DNA of 43,939 nucleotides from a virus (IMGVR_UViG_3300046755_000082:1-43939); one strand, 5' to 3'; positions 31,196 to 39,407 are shown, counted from the stretch's first letter. Program-made: numbers and translations. The notes: generated from the sequence alone by a model not told the origin.

Positions 31196-31878
31196 TTTAG
31201 TTTTCCTCTTTCGACCATTTCTTTGGTCATGATATAGTCTCGAACAAAGTCTGACCTTACAATATCTGCCCATCCGAATTCTACGGTTGTAAAGTTGTTC
31301 ATGACTTCCATGATGTTCATAAAGTCCAGAATACCGTTCTTGTCAGTCTCTTTATTTAGGTCTGATTGATAGTAGTCTCCACTGAAGATGATGCGTGTAT
31401 TGCGTCCCACACGAGTGATAATACTATCCAGTTCGTGGTATGTAAGGTTCTGCATCTCATCAACCAGAATGATTGCGTCATCGATTGTCTGTCCCCGAAT
31501 GAATGAAGTGGACATAAACGAGATTGCACCCTGTGTCTCAAGCATATCATATGCGAGTTTCTCATTGAATAGTTCGGTTGCGATTGACCGATACGGTGCG
31601 GTATATGCATCAACCTTCTCCTCGATTGAGCCAGGCAGATACCCCATCTCCCGTGTCGGAACAACGCTCCTTACGATAACAAGTTTGTCTTGTTCATACG
31701 ATTTATCTAGAACATCCGCGAGTGCGAGATACATTCCGATAAAGGTCTTACCCGTTCCTGCCGAACCACAGAGAACCAAATGGTCTCTGTCATCCCACGA
31801 GTCGTATGCTATTCTTTGATTTTGTGTGATTGCTTCGTAGGTTAACAGGTGGTCTATCTTGAGACGTTTCATAGTCAT
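31192..31878 (-). CDS. phoH: PhoH-family ATPase
   Basis: A 228-residue PhoH protein: LCGSAGTGKT at residues 36-45 (Walker A), VVPTREMGYLPG (PhoH signature), YDMLETQGAISFMSTSFIRGQT and AIILVDEMQNLT (Walker B, D and E), then IIFSGDYYQSD. PhoH is widespread in marine phages, and its role may be RNA-related but is not settled. It overlaps the genes on both sides, and the downstream endolysin uses a TTG start within its stop. Confidence 0.93.
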   Translation of the reverse strand: MTMKRLKIDHLLTYEAITQNQRIAYDSWDDRDHLVLCGSAGTGKTFIGMYLALADVLDKSYEQDKLVIVRSVVPTREMGYLPGSIEEKVDAYTAPYRSIATELFNEKLAYDMLETQGAISFMSTSFIRGQTIDDAIILVDEMQNLTYHELDSIITRVGRNTRIIFSGDYYQSDLNKETDKNGILDFMNIMEVMNNFTTVEFGWADIVRSDFVRDYIMTKEMVERGKLN

Positions 31879-32108
31879 GTCTTGATAGTATTCCCTTTAC
31901 CCGAACCTTTTTTGACATTCTCCATCAAGTTTTTCCAATCACCTGATGTTTTGTTGATTACATTGCCTGTTTGTGTCACCAGTGCAGGCGCACCGATTAC
32001 TCGACACCAATCAGGGTTTTCTTCAAGAAATTTTTGAGACTCATCATAAGAACAGAAGATATCTTTCTCTTCTTCAGTCTCTTTATGCATCATTGTATAT
32101 GTTGGCAT
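31875..32108 (-). CDS. Conserved small phage protein (FmdB-like N-terminus, no zinc)
   Basis: A 77-residue protein starting MPTYTMMHKETEEEKDIF, like FmdB-type zinc-ribbon proteins and their phage relatives (MPTYTF...), but the four zinc cysteines are not present. FLEENPDWCRVIGAPALVTQ and a Lys/Gly-rich tail follow. It is common next to phoH or other replication genes in T4-like marine phages. GGAGACAAA is the ribosome site. Function unknown. Confidence 0.65.
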   Translation of the reverse strand: MPTYTMMHKETEEEKDIFCSYDESQKFLEENPDWCRVIGAPALVTQTGNVINKTSGDWKNLMENVKKGSGKGNTIKT

Positions 32109-32123
32109 TTTGTCTCCAAGTAA

Positions 32124-32150
32124 CGTTGAGGGTGGCTAGCACCCCCAACG
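32124..32150. other. Strong hairpin between genes
   Basis: CGTTG-A-GGGTG / CACCC-C-CAACG around a GCTAG loop. It lies between the stop at 32171 and the ribosome site of the gene starting at 32108. There is no T run on either strand, so it is an RNA-stability or processing element, or an attenuator, rather than a simple terminator. Confidence 0.55.
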
Positions 32151-32170
32151 AGATACTTGACCACCTACCT

Positions 32171-32338
32171 TTATGCTAGAATTGAACTTTCGTATTCGGC
32201 AATAGTCTGATTGAGAAAACTTTGTTTTTTCGATAACCTATGAGCAAGGTTGTCTCTTCCCTTTTTCTTGAGACGGTGGATATAGTTATCGAGTTCTCTA
32301 CTGTCGTTTTTCAATCTCTCTATTTGCGTTCTTGGCAT
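32171..32338 (-). CDS. Small basic helical protein
   Basis: A 55-residue Lys/Arg-rich protein (MPRTQIERLKNDSRELDNYI start; LKKKGRDNLAHRLSKKQSFL middle), almost certainly helical. GGAG lies five bases before the ATG at 32338. Composition suggests RNA or DNA binding. No family is recognised. Confidence 0.55.
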   Translation of the reverse strand: MPRTQIERLKNDSRELDNYIHRLKKKGRDNLAHRLSKKQSFLNQTIAEYESSILA

Positions 32339-32382
32339 AATTGCTCCTTGTTGTTAGAGTTGAAAGAAAACATAACGAAAAG

Positions 32383-32802
32383 TTAAGATATCAGATTCGG
32401 GAATGCCTCCTCTGCAATCTTTTTAGTCAAACCTTTAACTGGTGACTTCTTGTTCACCATGTCCAGAACGATAAGTGCATCTTCTGGATGAATTGCTTCT
32501 AACATTTGAATGAATTGTTTTTCGATTTGGAACTGTTTCAACTGTGCAGAACGAGCGCCTTTCACATAGTCGCCAAACTCACGGTGTTTCTTTCTCAAAG
32601 TTGAGGGAACACTCTCTGGTCGATTAGGGGTGTATGGGGGTTTGCCTGCGGGAAGGATGAATTGTAGTCGGTCATCAAATGCACCGCGAATGACATCCTT
32701 GACTGCGGGGATATTGCCTTTTTCTTTTAGAAAAGCAATCTTATCTTTTCGAGTTTTCATTTGCGAAAACTGGTGAAAAATTTCAAAAACTTCAAGTTCC
32801 AT
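32383..32802 (-). CDS. Conserved phage protein (DUF6433-like)
   Basis: A 139-residue protein of a family frequent in T4-like marine phages. VFEIFHQFSQMKTRKDKIAFL at the N-terminus, AVKDVIRGAFDDRLQF, PPYTPNRPESVPSTLRK, FIQMLEAIHPEDALIVLDMV and AEEAFPNLI are its conserved blocks. The DUF6433 name is from memory. It has a CGGAG ribosome site. Function unknown; usually grouped with replication and repair genes. Confidence 0.7.
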   Translation of the reverse strand: MELEVFEIFHQFSQMKTRKDKIAFLKEKGNIPAVKDVIRGAFDDRLQFILPAGKPPYTPNRPESVPSTLRKKHREFGDYVKGARSAQLKQFQIEKQFIQMLEAIHPEDALIVLDMVNKKSPVKGLTKKIAEEAFPNLIS

Positions 32803-32840
32803 TATTTCTCCGTATATATTATATAGTGTTTTAGGGTTCT

Positions 32841-33029
32841 CTACAGGTCGTAATATTCATCAAATTCTTCTAACATTATCTGATATTCACCTACAAGATA
32901 TGTATAAGTTGCCACAGATTCCTTGTTTCCACGCTTCTGTGCCTTCTCTAGGTCATTTTCAGCCGACTCTAGAAACCCTTTGATTGCATACCTCTTCTGC
33001 AAAATTTCTGGGTCAAGATTTAGTTTCAT
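32841..33029 (-). CDS. Small helical protein
   Basis: A 62-residue protein (MKLNLDPEILQKRYAIKGFL), helical and charged, first gene after the early promoter at 33054-33082. No family is recognised. Confidence 0.55.
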   Translation of the reverse strand: MKLNLDPEILQKRYAIKGFLESAENDLEKAQKRGNKESVATYTYLVGEYQIMLEEFDEYYDL

Positions 33030-33053
33030 AACAATATTCCTTTCATCATATGT

Positions 33054-33082
33054 ATACTAACATATTTTCCAACTTTTGTCAA
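33054..33082 (-). promoter_or_regulatory. Early sigma70-like promoter (GTGC-TTGACA type)
   Basis: Minus strand TTGACA (33082-33077), 17-base spacer, TAGTAT (33059-33054), preceded by TTTTGTGC. It follows directly on a terminator, separating two units. Confidence 0.85.
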
Positions 33083-33087
33083 GCACA

Positions 33088-33120
33088 AAATAAAAGGGGC
33101 AGTCTGACACCGCCCCCTTT
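33088..33120 (-). terminator. Rho-independent terminator
   Basis: On the minus strand AAAGGGGGC...GCCCC is followed by TTTTATTTT, ending the unit at 33185-33613. A smaller hairpin (ACGGG/CCCGT, 33162-33176) lies between the stop codon and this terminator. I see no gene in 33121-33184. Confidence 0.8.
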
Positions 33121-33184
33121 ACCCTACTCCCTACTCCGCAGAGATAGGTTTCGCACTTATAACGGGGATGTCCCGTATTCCTAT

Positions 33185-33613
33185 TTATGCGGCGAGCGAC
33201 TCCACACCCGTTTGGATGTAACCTTTATCAAACTTACCAACATTGACGTTTACATAGTATGCGATGTCAAAGTAGTCAGTCATGATATCGGTCTTGTCAT
33301 ACCACTCACCACGACTCGTTACACCTTTCATGGCGGCAACCAACTCATTCAGAAAGTCAGCAGTCTCTCCAGTGTAAAATTTATCAACGTGGTATGTATT
33401 GACTTGACTGTGGATATTGCCATCAGTAGCAGGGTAGTAAATATTCTCACCACGCCGGTCAACACCAGTAAAAGACAAAGGCCCTTCTTTCAGGGTCACA
33501 ACCAAAGAACTATAGTTGTTGATACTGATAGAACCTTTCATACCATACTTCTTGAGAACCGCCTTGATGCCAGGCGCCAACTCTTTTTTCATCTCTTGTG
33601 TTACATAAGCCAT
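33185..33613 (-). CDS. Conserved phage/plasmid protein, unknown
   Basis: A 142-residue protein of a recognisable family: MAYVTQEMKKELAPGIKAVLKKYGMKG at the start, SLVVTLKEG strand, FLNELVAAMKG, WYDKTDIMTDYFDIAYYVNVNVGKF near the end. Members occur in large phages and on plasmids without known function. It is a one-gene unit: early promoter at 33643-33671 and terminator at 33088-33120, implying strong early expression. Confidence 0.7.
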   Translation of the reverse strand: MAYVTQEMKKELAPGIKAVLKKYGMKGSISINNYSSLVVTLKEGPLSFTGVDRRGENIYYPATDGNIHSQVNTYHVDKFYTGETADFLNELVAAMKGVTSRGEWYDKTDIMTDYFDIAYYVNVNVGKFDKGYIQTGVESLAA

Positions 33614-33642
33614 AGTTTCTCTCCTTTTCTCAACTATATCTT

Positions 33643-33671
33643 ACTATAACAAAAAGAACATGATATGTCAA
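33643..33671 (-). promoter_or_regulatory. Early sigma70-like promoter (AAAAAAGTGC-TTGACA type)
   Basis: Minus strand TTGACA (33671-33666), 17-base spacer, TATAGT (33648-33643), preceded by AAAAAAGTGC and followed by AAGATATAGTTGAG. The TGA stop of the upstream gene (33670-33668) is inside the -35 box. Confidence 0.88.
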
Positions 33672-34627
33672 GCACTTTTTTCGAAAATAATATTTTTTTC
33701 TGCCTCCCAATAATCGTGGAATTCTCCTCTTTCTTCGGTAATTATAATCCTGATAGTCTCAAGAAAGTCATCATCTCCCATTATTTCAAACAAATTACTC
33801 ATACTATCAGGCCCATCCGTATACATCGCATTGACACCGTATCGTTTCATTTTGCGTGTTGTTCTACGAAGAAACACTTTCACTCTCTCACCATATAGTT
33901 TAGGAGACGGAGTGAACAGATACACCAATCTTTTTGAGTTCATCAATGCGGGTAGGATACCTTTTTGTAGAATGTCATGGTGGTGAAGTGATGTGCTGAA
34001 TCCAAACACCTCATCCTTCGGAAAGTCTTTCAATCCAGATAGAAGTTCTTGATGGGTAACATCTTTGAATTTAGGTTCGTCCGAATCCAGATTATAGTTC
34101 ACCACGATTGCAACATCTTCTTTACTGACCCACCACGGTTGGATATCATCTGTCGGCATACCCTTTACACCCTCATACGAATGTCTAAATCCAGTCTCCC
34201 TGAGAGCATCCATTGCCTTTGCCCAGTAAGGAAACAACTCATAGTTTAGGTCTTCATCAAATATCGTATGTTGAATGAAATGACGATTGGTATTAAACTT
34301 AGATGTCCAGTTGGTGATATTGTCAATGACCCTATCACTTCTCTTTACAAAATCTTTCGCGCCGCCATGTATGTGTTCGTCATTTGTGATATCCCAGAGA
34401 AAGTCATCCCATATGAATAGTGGTAGTCCCAGTTCAAGACATGCGATATAGGATGCAATATATGATACACCATCAGGCGGAAGGTTGAGACATACGACAT
34501 CACCCTTCTCCATACCCTTTGACAGAAAGAAACGTTTGTGTTGGTTGATAGAAAGACATAGATTCTCATAATCGACATCATCGATTAGGAGGTCTTTCCG
34601 AATAATCTCACGACTTATTGCGTTCAT
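33668..34627 (-). CDS. ANL-superfamily (AMP-binding) homologue, degenerate
   Basis: A 319-residue protein sharing the N-terminal ANL layout with the next upstream gene: GMEKGDVVCLNLPPDG, YIACLELGLPLFIWDD and TSLHHHDILQKGILPALM. Where the intact partner has the ATP-binding SGTT loop, this protein has VVNYNLDSDEPKFKDVTHQE, with no Ser/Thr/Gly-rich turn. No A8 motif or catalytic Lys is evident. It is likely a non-catalytic partner or binding subunit. The last codons overlap the next promoter. Confidence 0.65.
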   Translation of the reverse strand: MNAISREIIRKDLLIDDVDYENLCLSINQHKRFFLSKGMEKGDVVCLNLPPDGVSYIASYIACLELGLPLFIWDDFLWDITNDEHIHGGAKDFVKRSDRVIDNITNWTSKFNTNRHFIQHTIFDEDLNYELFPYWAKAMDALRETGFRHSYEGVKGMPTDDIQPWWVSKEDVAIVVNYNLDSDEPKFKDVTHQELLSGLKDFPKDEVFGFSTSLHHHDILQKGILPALMNSKRLVYLFTPSPKLYGERVKVFLRRTTRKMKRYGVNAMYTDGPDSMSNLFEIMGDDDFLETIRIIITEERGEFHDYWEAEKNIIFEKSA

Positions 34628-35876
34628 TTAGATATCCACGAAGTTGTTCGAAGTTTATCTTCGTATCTTGAAAGAAGGGTTCTAGGTCAACATCATCTGG
34701 AACTTCGGGTAGTTCTCTTGGTTCGATAAAGAAATGACCGTCAATCAGATATAACGTGTCCTCGATATATCGTGGTTCGTCCCAGAGTTCACACCGAATC
34801 TCTTTACCATCGAACTGATAGAAGTCATCTGCCAACACACCCAGACCATTTTCTTTGACCACACTATCCTCGTCAACAAAGTTTATCAGTAAAGGGATTG
34901 CAGTATCAATAGACCCGTAGTGAGAATGAAACTTCACATTATATTCTCGTGCGAGGTCTACGAAAGTCTCATTAAGAGTGAACCCACACATATTGATGTT
35001 CAGGGGTTTCTTAAATGGTTTATCAAATTTATCGAGAAATAGTCTCAACGACTTTTCGTTTGCTATCATAACATGAGTAAACTCGTCATTATAAATCATC
35101 TGCCATGAACTCTCATTCGCACCATTCACATCTAGGTTTGTATCGTGACTTATTGGAAGAGTCAGATGTCTATTTGCAACCATTAGAGATGGAATGAGAG
35201 ATGTCAACATTGCAGAAGCATGATGTAGGTTTCTTGAGTGAACAACCTTTGAGTTCTCATCAAACTTAAATATATCCACATTCCTACGGGAGATTGTCAT
35301 AACTTCTCGATGAGAGAAGTAAACTGGTCTAGATGGTTTAGTTGTTCCAGAAGTAGAACTCATCAATAGAGGGTCATCAGGAGAAATTTCATAATTAAAC
35401 GTTGTATCTTCAGTTGACATTTCTGGCAGTTTTACCGCATCTATCGATTGTCCCCCATATCGTCTCATCATCTCACCGTGGAGACCACCATACACACCAT
35501 CACCCTCATGACTAAAATGTAGATAAAAATCAGATGGCCCATGTAGCGCAAGTTTGGTGTATGGAAGAGATTCTTCTGTCGCGGGACTGTCTAACAATAT
35601 AATCTTTAGACCCATCTCTGCACATGCGATGATTGCAGAGACATGCATAGTATCAACACTTAGGAGTGAAATTGTTACGAGATTGCCTTTTACTACACCA
35701 CTAAGTTCTAATAGATGTTTCCATCTATTGATTAGTCGAATAAAATATTCGCGTGATTCTCTAGGTTCTGGTTGGTTTTGATGGTCAGACCACCAAATCT
35801 CTCTATTGATTATATCACGATTTAAGATGTCTTGAGTGTATTTTACACCCGATGAATTCATTGTAGTAGTCATCAT
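34608..35876 (-). CDS. Adenylate-forming enzyme (ANL/acyl-CoA synthetase-like)
   Basis: A 422-residue protein. GVVKGNLVTISLLSVDTMHVS and ACAEMGLKIILLDSP are the N-terminal ANL blocks. SSTSGTTKPSRPVYFSHRE at about residues 171-189 is the ATP-binding P-loop (usual form TSGTTGxPK, with the second Gly replaced). LHHASAMLTSLIPSL and FHSHYGSIDTAIP (A5-like Y-G-x-x-E/D) follow. The C-terminal mobile domain is short. It would activate a carboxylic acid as the adenylate. The acceptor is unknown, with no fused carrier domain. It overlaps its degenerate partner by 20 bases and the nuclease gene by 62. Confidence 0.75.
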   Translation of the reverse strand: MMTTTMNSSGVKYTQDILNRDIINREIWWSDHQNQPEPRESREYFIRLINRWKHLLELSGVVKGNLVTISLLSVDTMHVSAIIACAEMGLKIILLDSPATEESLPYTKLALHGPSDFYLHFSHEGDGVYGGLHGEMMRRYGGQSIDAVKLPEMSTEDTTFNYEISPDDPLLMSSTSGTTKPSRPVYFSHREVMTISRRNVDIFKFDENSKVVHSRNLHHASAMLTSLIPSLMVANRHLTLPISHDTNLDVNGANESSWQMIYNDEFTHVMIANEKSLRLFLDKFDKPFKKPLNINMCGFTLNETFVDLAREYNVKFHSHYGSIDTAIPLLINFVDEDSVVKENGLGVLADDFYQFDGKEIRCELWDEPRYIEDTLYLIDGHFFIEPRELPEVPDDVDLEPFFQDTKINFEQLRGYLNERNKS

Positions 35877-36219
35877 TTAACAATACGTCATTTTCAAATT
35901 GCAGTTTTGCCTCATAGTAAGAACATTCACCTTTAGTCTTACAAAGTCGTAGTATCTCTCGATTGAAGGAAACACCCTGTTCTAATAGGTCTAGAACGGC
36001 GCCAGAAGACCCGTGGTAACTTTGCCAATCAGACTGGACTCTTGTCCTCACTTTTCTCTTTCTGGTTTTTGTCTTGGGTAACACTTTGGGTTTCCAGAAA
36101 AACTTTTTACCAATATACTTTTTACCGTTCTGTAGATTTGTAATACAGTAGACGAACCCCTGATATTCTTCAAGGAATTCGTCTACTGGTTCAAATACTT
36201 TATTTTCATACATCCACAT
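35815..36219 (-). CDS. GIY-YIG-like (Seg-type) endonuclease
   Basis: A 134-residue protein. GFVYCITNLQNGKKYIGKKFF at the N-terminal third is the GIY-YIG block (here V-Y and Y-I-G), followed by a basic stretch, QSDWQSYHGSS, REILRLCKTKGECSYYEAKLQ (with the catalytic-type Glu) and NEFIGCKIHSRH. It is the single-domain form common in T4-like marine phages beside nrd genes. It may be a homing-type or repair nuclease. Several ATGs are possible; 36219 is chosen. Confidence 0.75.
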   Translation of the reverse strand: MWMYENKVFEPVDEFLEEYQGFVYCITNLQNGKKYIGKKFFWKPKVLPKTKTRKRKVRTRVQSDWQSYHGSSGAVLDLLEQGVSFNREILRLCKTKGECSYYEAKLQFENDVLLNDDYYNEFIGCKIHSRHLKS

Positions 36220-36233
36220 GAATGTATATATGG

Positions 36234-36350
36234 TTATGATATTGGTGTTCCGCACATAGGGCAGAATGAGGGCTCTTCCTCGCTATCGTAAACTAGGACT
36301 TCAGTTCGATGGTCACAAACTTCACATTCGAGTTCATACGATTCGTCCAT
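36234..36350 (-). CDS. Small zinc-ribbon protein
   Basis: A 38-residue protein with two C-x2-C pairs: CEVCDH at residues 9-14 and FCPMCGTP at about 29-36, a complete four-Cys zinc ribbon. The ATG overlaps the nrdB stop (TAATG). Homologous tiny ribbons sit between nrdB and the endonuclease in related phages. Function unknown. Confidence 0.8.
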   Translation of the reverse strand: MDESYELECEVCDHRTEVLVYDSEEEPSFCPMCGTPIS

Positions 36351-37312
36351 TATGCTGCAACTTCATCCCAACCCCAGTCACCTTCCATACCATTTACAGA
36401 GTATTCGGTAACACGTTTCTCGAAGAAGTTGTCATGCGATGCACCATTTAATACCCAGTCTAACCACGGTAGGGGATTATCCTTGACACCAAACTTTGGT
36501 TTCATACCAAGTTGTAGGAGTCTACGGTCTGCGATGTGACGGATATATTGTTTGACATCCTCTTCGGTCAGACCTTCCATCTCCATACCATCAAAAGCAA
36601 GTTTGATGAAACGGTCTTCGAGTTTGACTACATCTTTTGCCATCTGATAGATTTTAGATTTCAGTTCATCGTTCACGATGCGCGGATGTTCTTCACAGAA
36701 CTCACGGAATAGTTTCGCGTTACCCTGAACATGCAGAGTCTCGTCACGAATAGACCACTCAACAATTGTTCCCATACCCTTCATCTTACCATACCGTTGG
36801 AAGTTCAACAACATCACAAACGATGCGAACACTGACAGACCTTCGTTGAATACAGACTGTGCGAGGGCCAATGCCAGACCCGTATGACTGTTGATGTCAC
36901 CCTGTTTCATGAAGTCAATCTTGTCGGACATCTCTTTGTATTCGAGGAACATATGGAAGTCCTCATCAGGCAGACCCAGAGTATCATTCAACAATGCATA
37001 TGCACGTTGGTGAACTGCTTCTCGACCCGCAAACGATGATAACATATTACGGACTTCATTATTCTTGAACTTTGGAATCAGAAGTTCGTGGTAGTTCTCA
37101 CCAACTTGAACATCTGATTGTGTAAACAGACGGAGAACCTGTGTGATAAAGTTCTTCTCTGGTTCACTCAGTTTAGTCTTCCAATCCTGAACGTCTTCGG
37201 ACAGTTCTGCTTCGTCTTCAATCCAGTGTATCTCTTCGTGTTTCTTTGATAGTTCCACTGCCCACGGGTAGAGGAACGGCCGGTATGTTTTTGAAAAATC
37301 TAGTAATGACAT
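36350..37312 (-). CDS. nrdB: Ribonucleotide reductase class I beta subunit
   Basis: A 320-residue NrdB. Di-iron and radical residues are visible: REAVHQRAY (E-x2-H, with the radical Tyr four residues on), NEGLSVFASF and IRDETLHVQG (second E-x2-H). It makes the tyrosyl radical used by NrdA to turn ribonucleotides into deoxyribonucleotides. The start at 37312 follows GAGGG and the NrdA stop by a few bases, so the two subunits are co-translated. Confidence 0.96.
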   Translation of the reverse strand: MSLLDFSKTYRPFLYPWAVELSKKHEEIHWIEDEAELSEDVQDWKTKLSEPEKNFITQVLRLFTQSDVQVGENYHELLIPKFKNNEVRNMLSSFAGREAVHQRAYALLNDTLGLPDEDFHMFLEYKEMSDKIDFMKQGDINSHTGLALALAQSVFNEGLSVFASFVMLLNFQRYGKMKGMGTIVEWSIRDETLHVQGNAKLFREFCEEHPRIVNDELKSKIYQMAKDVVKLEDRFIKLAFDGMEMEGLTEEDVKQYIRHIADRRLLQLGMKPKFGVKDNPLPWLDWVLNGASHDNFFEKRVTEYSVNGMEGDWGWDEVAA

Positions 37313-37316
37313 TTTT

Positions 37317-39302
37317 TTATCCCTCGCAAGCACGACATTCATCGTCTTCTTGTGTTTCTAATGATTTGTTTAGGTATTCCATAAGTTCTTCATATCCGCC
37401 CACATATTCTCCTTCCAGATAAATCTGTGGGACTGTTTTGACATCTCGGCCTGTCACTTCACGAGCGGTCTTACCTATCTCTTTCAGGTCGATGTAATCA
37501 AAAGGAATACCCCTCAAGCGGAGTTCTTCCTTTGCCATAGAACAGAATGGACAGTCGGACTTACCATAGACGATAGAACGCATATCACCTTGTAGTGCGA
37601 CACGTTCTACCTTCTCAGACACGTTCTCTGCCCGTTGTTTTGATTCGGTGCGTAGGTAATAGAGACCTTTCAATCCTTTCGCCCATGCACTATAGTGAAC
37701 CTTGTTTACATAAGACTTATCCGCACCAGACGGGAAGAACAGGTTCACAGATTGACCTTGACAAACAAACTGTTGACGTTCTGCGGAGTGTTGCACCACC
37801 CACATCTGGTCAAGTTCATCTGCGGTCTTGAATACTGCCTTCTCACCTTCGGTAAGGAACGGTAGATGTTGAACAGAACCTTTCTTGGTAATAATAGATG
37901 TCCAAGTGGATTCGGTGTTCTCACTTCTCTCATCAAGCAGTTGTTCGAGGTATTTGTTCTTTACCAAGAATGAACCCGCACGAGTTCGATGAGTATATGC
38001 ATTTGCCTTCAGCGGTTCGATAGAAGGACTTGTTGATAGAATTATTCCTGAACTTGCGTTGGGCGCAATGGCAAGCAAGTGTGAGTTGCGCCTTCCAGAC
38101 CCATCGCCATCAGGATATTCACCACGTTCTTGGGCAAGGAGTTCAGTTTCTGCAACTGCTTCTGATTTAATGTGGTCAAACACGGTTCGGTTGATTTCTC
38201 TTGCGGCTTCGGACTCCCATGCGACTCCATGTTTTTGGAGGAGACTGTGGAATCCCATTGCTCCAAGTCCGATTGACCGTTCTCTTGCTGCACTGTATTT
38301 TGCTCTGGCAATGGTGTCGGGTGCGTTGTCGATAAAGTATTGCAAGACATTATCGAGCATCCTAACAAGGTCACGCACAATAGTTGTATCTTTCCATTCA
38401 TCGTAGTATTCTAAATTCAGAGATGACAGGCAACACACCGCAGTTCTGTCTGCGCTGGTTGGTAGGTGAATCTCATTACACAGGTTTGACCCGTGAATCT
38501 TTAGTCCTTTATCTTTTAACGGTTGCGGTAACGCATTGTTTGCCGTATCTATGAAGTTAAGATAAGGTTCACCTGTTCGAAAACGAATCTCAAGGAGACG
38601 TTCCCACAACTTACGAGCATTAACTGTTTCTTTTACTTCACTATTCTTTGGGTCACGAAGGTCAAAGTCTTTGTCTTCTCTGACACACTCCATGAACTCA
38701 TCAGTTATATTTATAGCGTTATGAAGGTTCAACGCCTTTCTTTGCACATCACCTGTAGGAATTCTCATGTTCATAAATTCTACAACGTCAGGATGTGAGA
38801 TATCCATATATGCGGCATAAGAACCCTTGCGTGTCTTACCCTGACGGTAAGCAATCATGTCTGCATCTACCGTATGCAGAAATGGGATTGGCCCTGGCGC
38901 AATGTCACTGACCGTTCGCACACTAGACCAATGTCCGCCAACACCGCCACCGTAAACAGAAAGCCACCGAAGCTCACTAGAATGGCTAATAAGACCCTCA
39001 AGAGTATCGGGGACATATGTGAGGAAACAAGAGATAGGCATCCCTTTGTCTTTTTTCTTTCCGTTGGGAGCGTTAGATAATACTGGACTAGCAAACATAA
39101 AATGCTTATTACTAACATAATCATATAGACGTTGTGCGAGTGCATCATCTATTTCCTCTCTATATTTTGACCACGCCCTTGCTGCTCTTGCAAAACCTTC
39201 CTGTGGTGAATCTTCATAATCTAGTAGGTAGAAATCTTTTAACATTCCGACAGCGTATTCTGCAAGGATGTCATCTTTGTTTCGGTCAATCTTTACGGGC
39301 AT
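37317..39302 (-). CDS. nrdA: Ribonucleotide reductase alpha subunit fused to glutaredoxin
   Basis: A 661-residue protein. Residues 1-575 are NrdA: PISCFLTY (C92), SNLCNEIHL (N273, C275, E277 catalytic set), AVCCLSSLNL (C290) and the radical-path pair GLYYLRT. There is no N-terminal ATP-cone. Residues about 577-648 are a glutaredoxin: IVYGKSDCPFC (CPFC near 584), TVPQIYL and GGYEEL. The protein then ends in ECRACEG, the NrdA C-terminal thiol tail. The Grx domain is thus inserted before the shuttle cysteines. The start at 39302 has AAGGA; the frame is open to a TTG at 39323. Confidence 0.95.
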   Translation of the reverse strand: MPVKIDRNKDDILAEYAVGMLKDFYLLDYEDSPQEGFARAARAWSKYREEIDDALAQRLYDYVSNKHFMFASPVLSNAPNGKKKDKGMPISCFLTYVPDTLEGLISHSSELRWLSVYGGGVGGHWSSVRTVSDIAPGPIPFLHTVDADMIAYRQGKTRKGSYAAYMDISHPDVVEFMNMRIPTGDVQRKALNLHNAINITDEFMECVREDKDFDLRDPKNSEVKETVNARKLWERLLEIRFRTGEPYLNFIDTANNALPQPLKDKGLKIHGSNLCNEIHLPTSADRTAVCCLSSLNLEYYDEWKDTTIVRDLVRMLDNVLQYFIDNAPDTIARAKYSAARERSIGLGAMGFHSLLQKHGVAWESEAAREINRTVFDHIKSEAVAETELLAQERGEYPDGDGSGRRNSHLLAIAPNASSGIILSTSPSIEPLKANAYTHRTRAGSFLVKNKYLEQLLDERSENTESTWTSIITKKGSVQHLPFLTEGEKAVFKTADELDQMWVVQHSAERQQFVCQGQSVNLFFPSGADKSYVNKVHYSAWAKGLKGLYYLRTESKQRAENVSEKVERVALQGDMRSIVYGKSDCPFCSMAKEELRLRGIPFDYIDLKEIGKTAREVTGRDVKTVPQIYLEGEYVGGYEELMEYLNKSLETQEDDECRACEG

Positions 39303-39378
39303 TGAGGGTGTCCTTAGAGTCAAAGGTTTTGTTTGGGGATAGTTATATCTATACCCAGACGAGTTTTCAGATTATAGT

Positions 39379-39407
39379 ATTATACCCTAAATGGGCGGAA
39401 AAGTCAA
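39379..39407 (-). promoter_or_regulatory. Early sigma70-like promoter for nrdA-nrdB
   Basis: Minus strand TTGACT (39407-39402), 17-base spacer, perfect TATAAT (39384-39379), preceded by an A run. The leader to the nrdA ATG is about 70 bases. Confidence 0.88.

Noticed and set aside
33181-33188. CATAAATA at the stop of the 33185 gene
   Set aside because: One mismatch to the late box, followed by hairpins and a terminator rather than a gene.
38700-38712. TATTTATA (minus-strand late box) inside nrdA
   Set aside because: No gene start follows within a sensible distance; interior of a conserved coding region.
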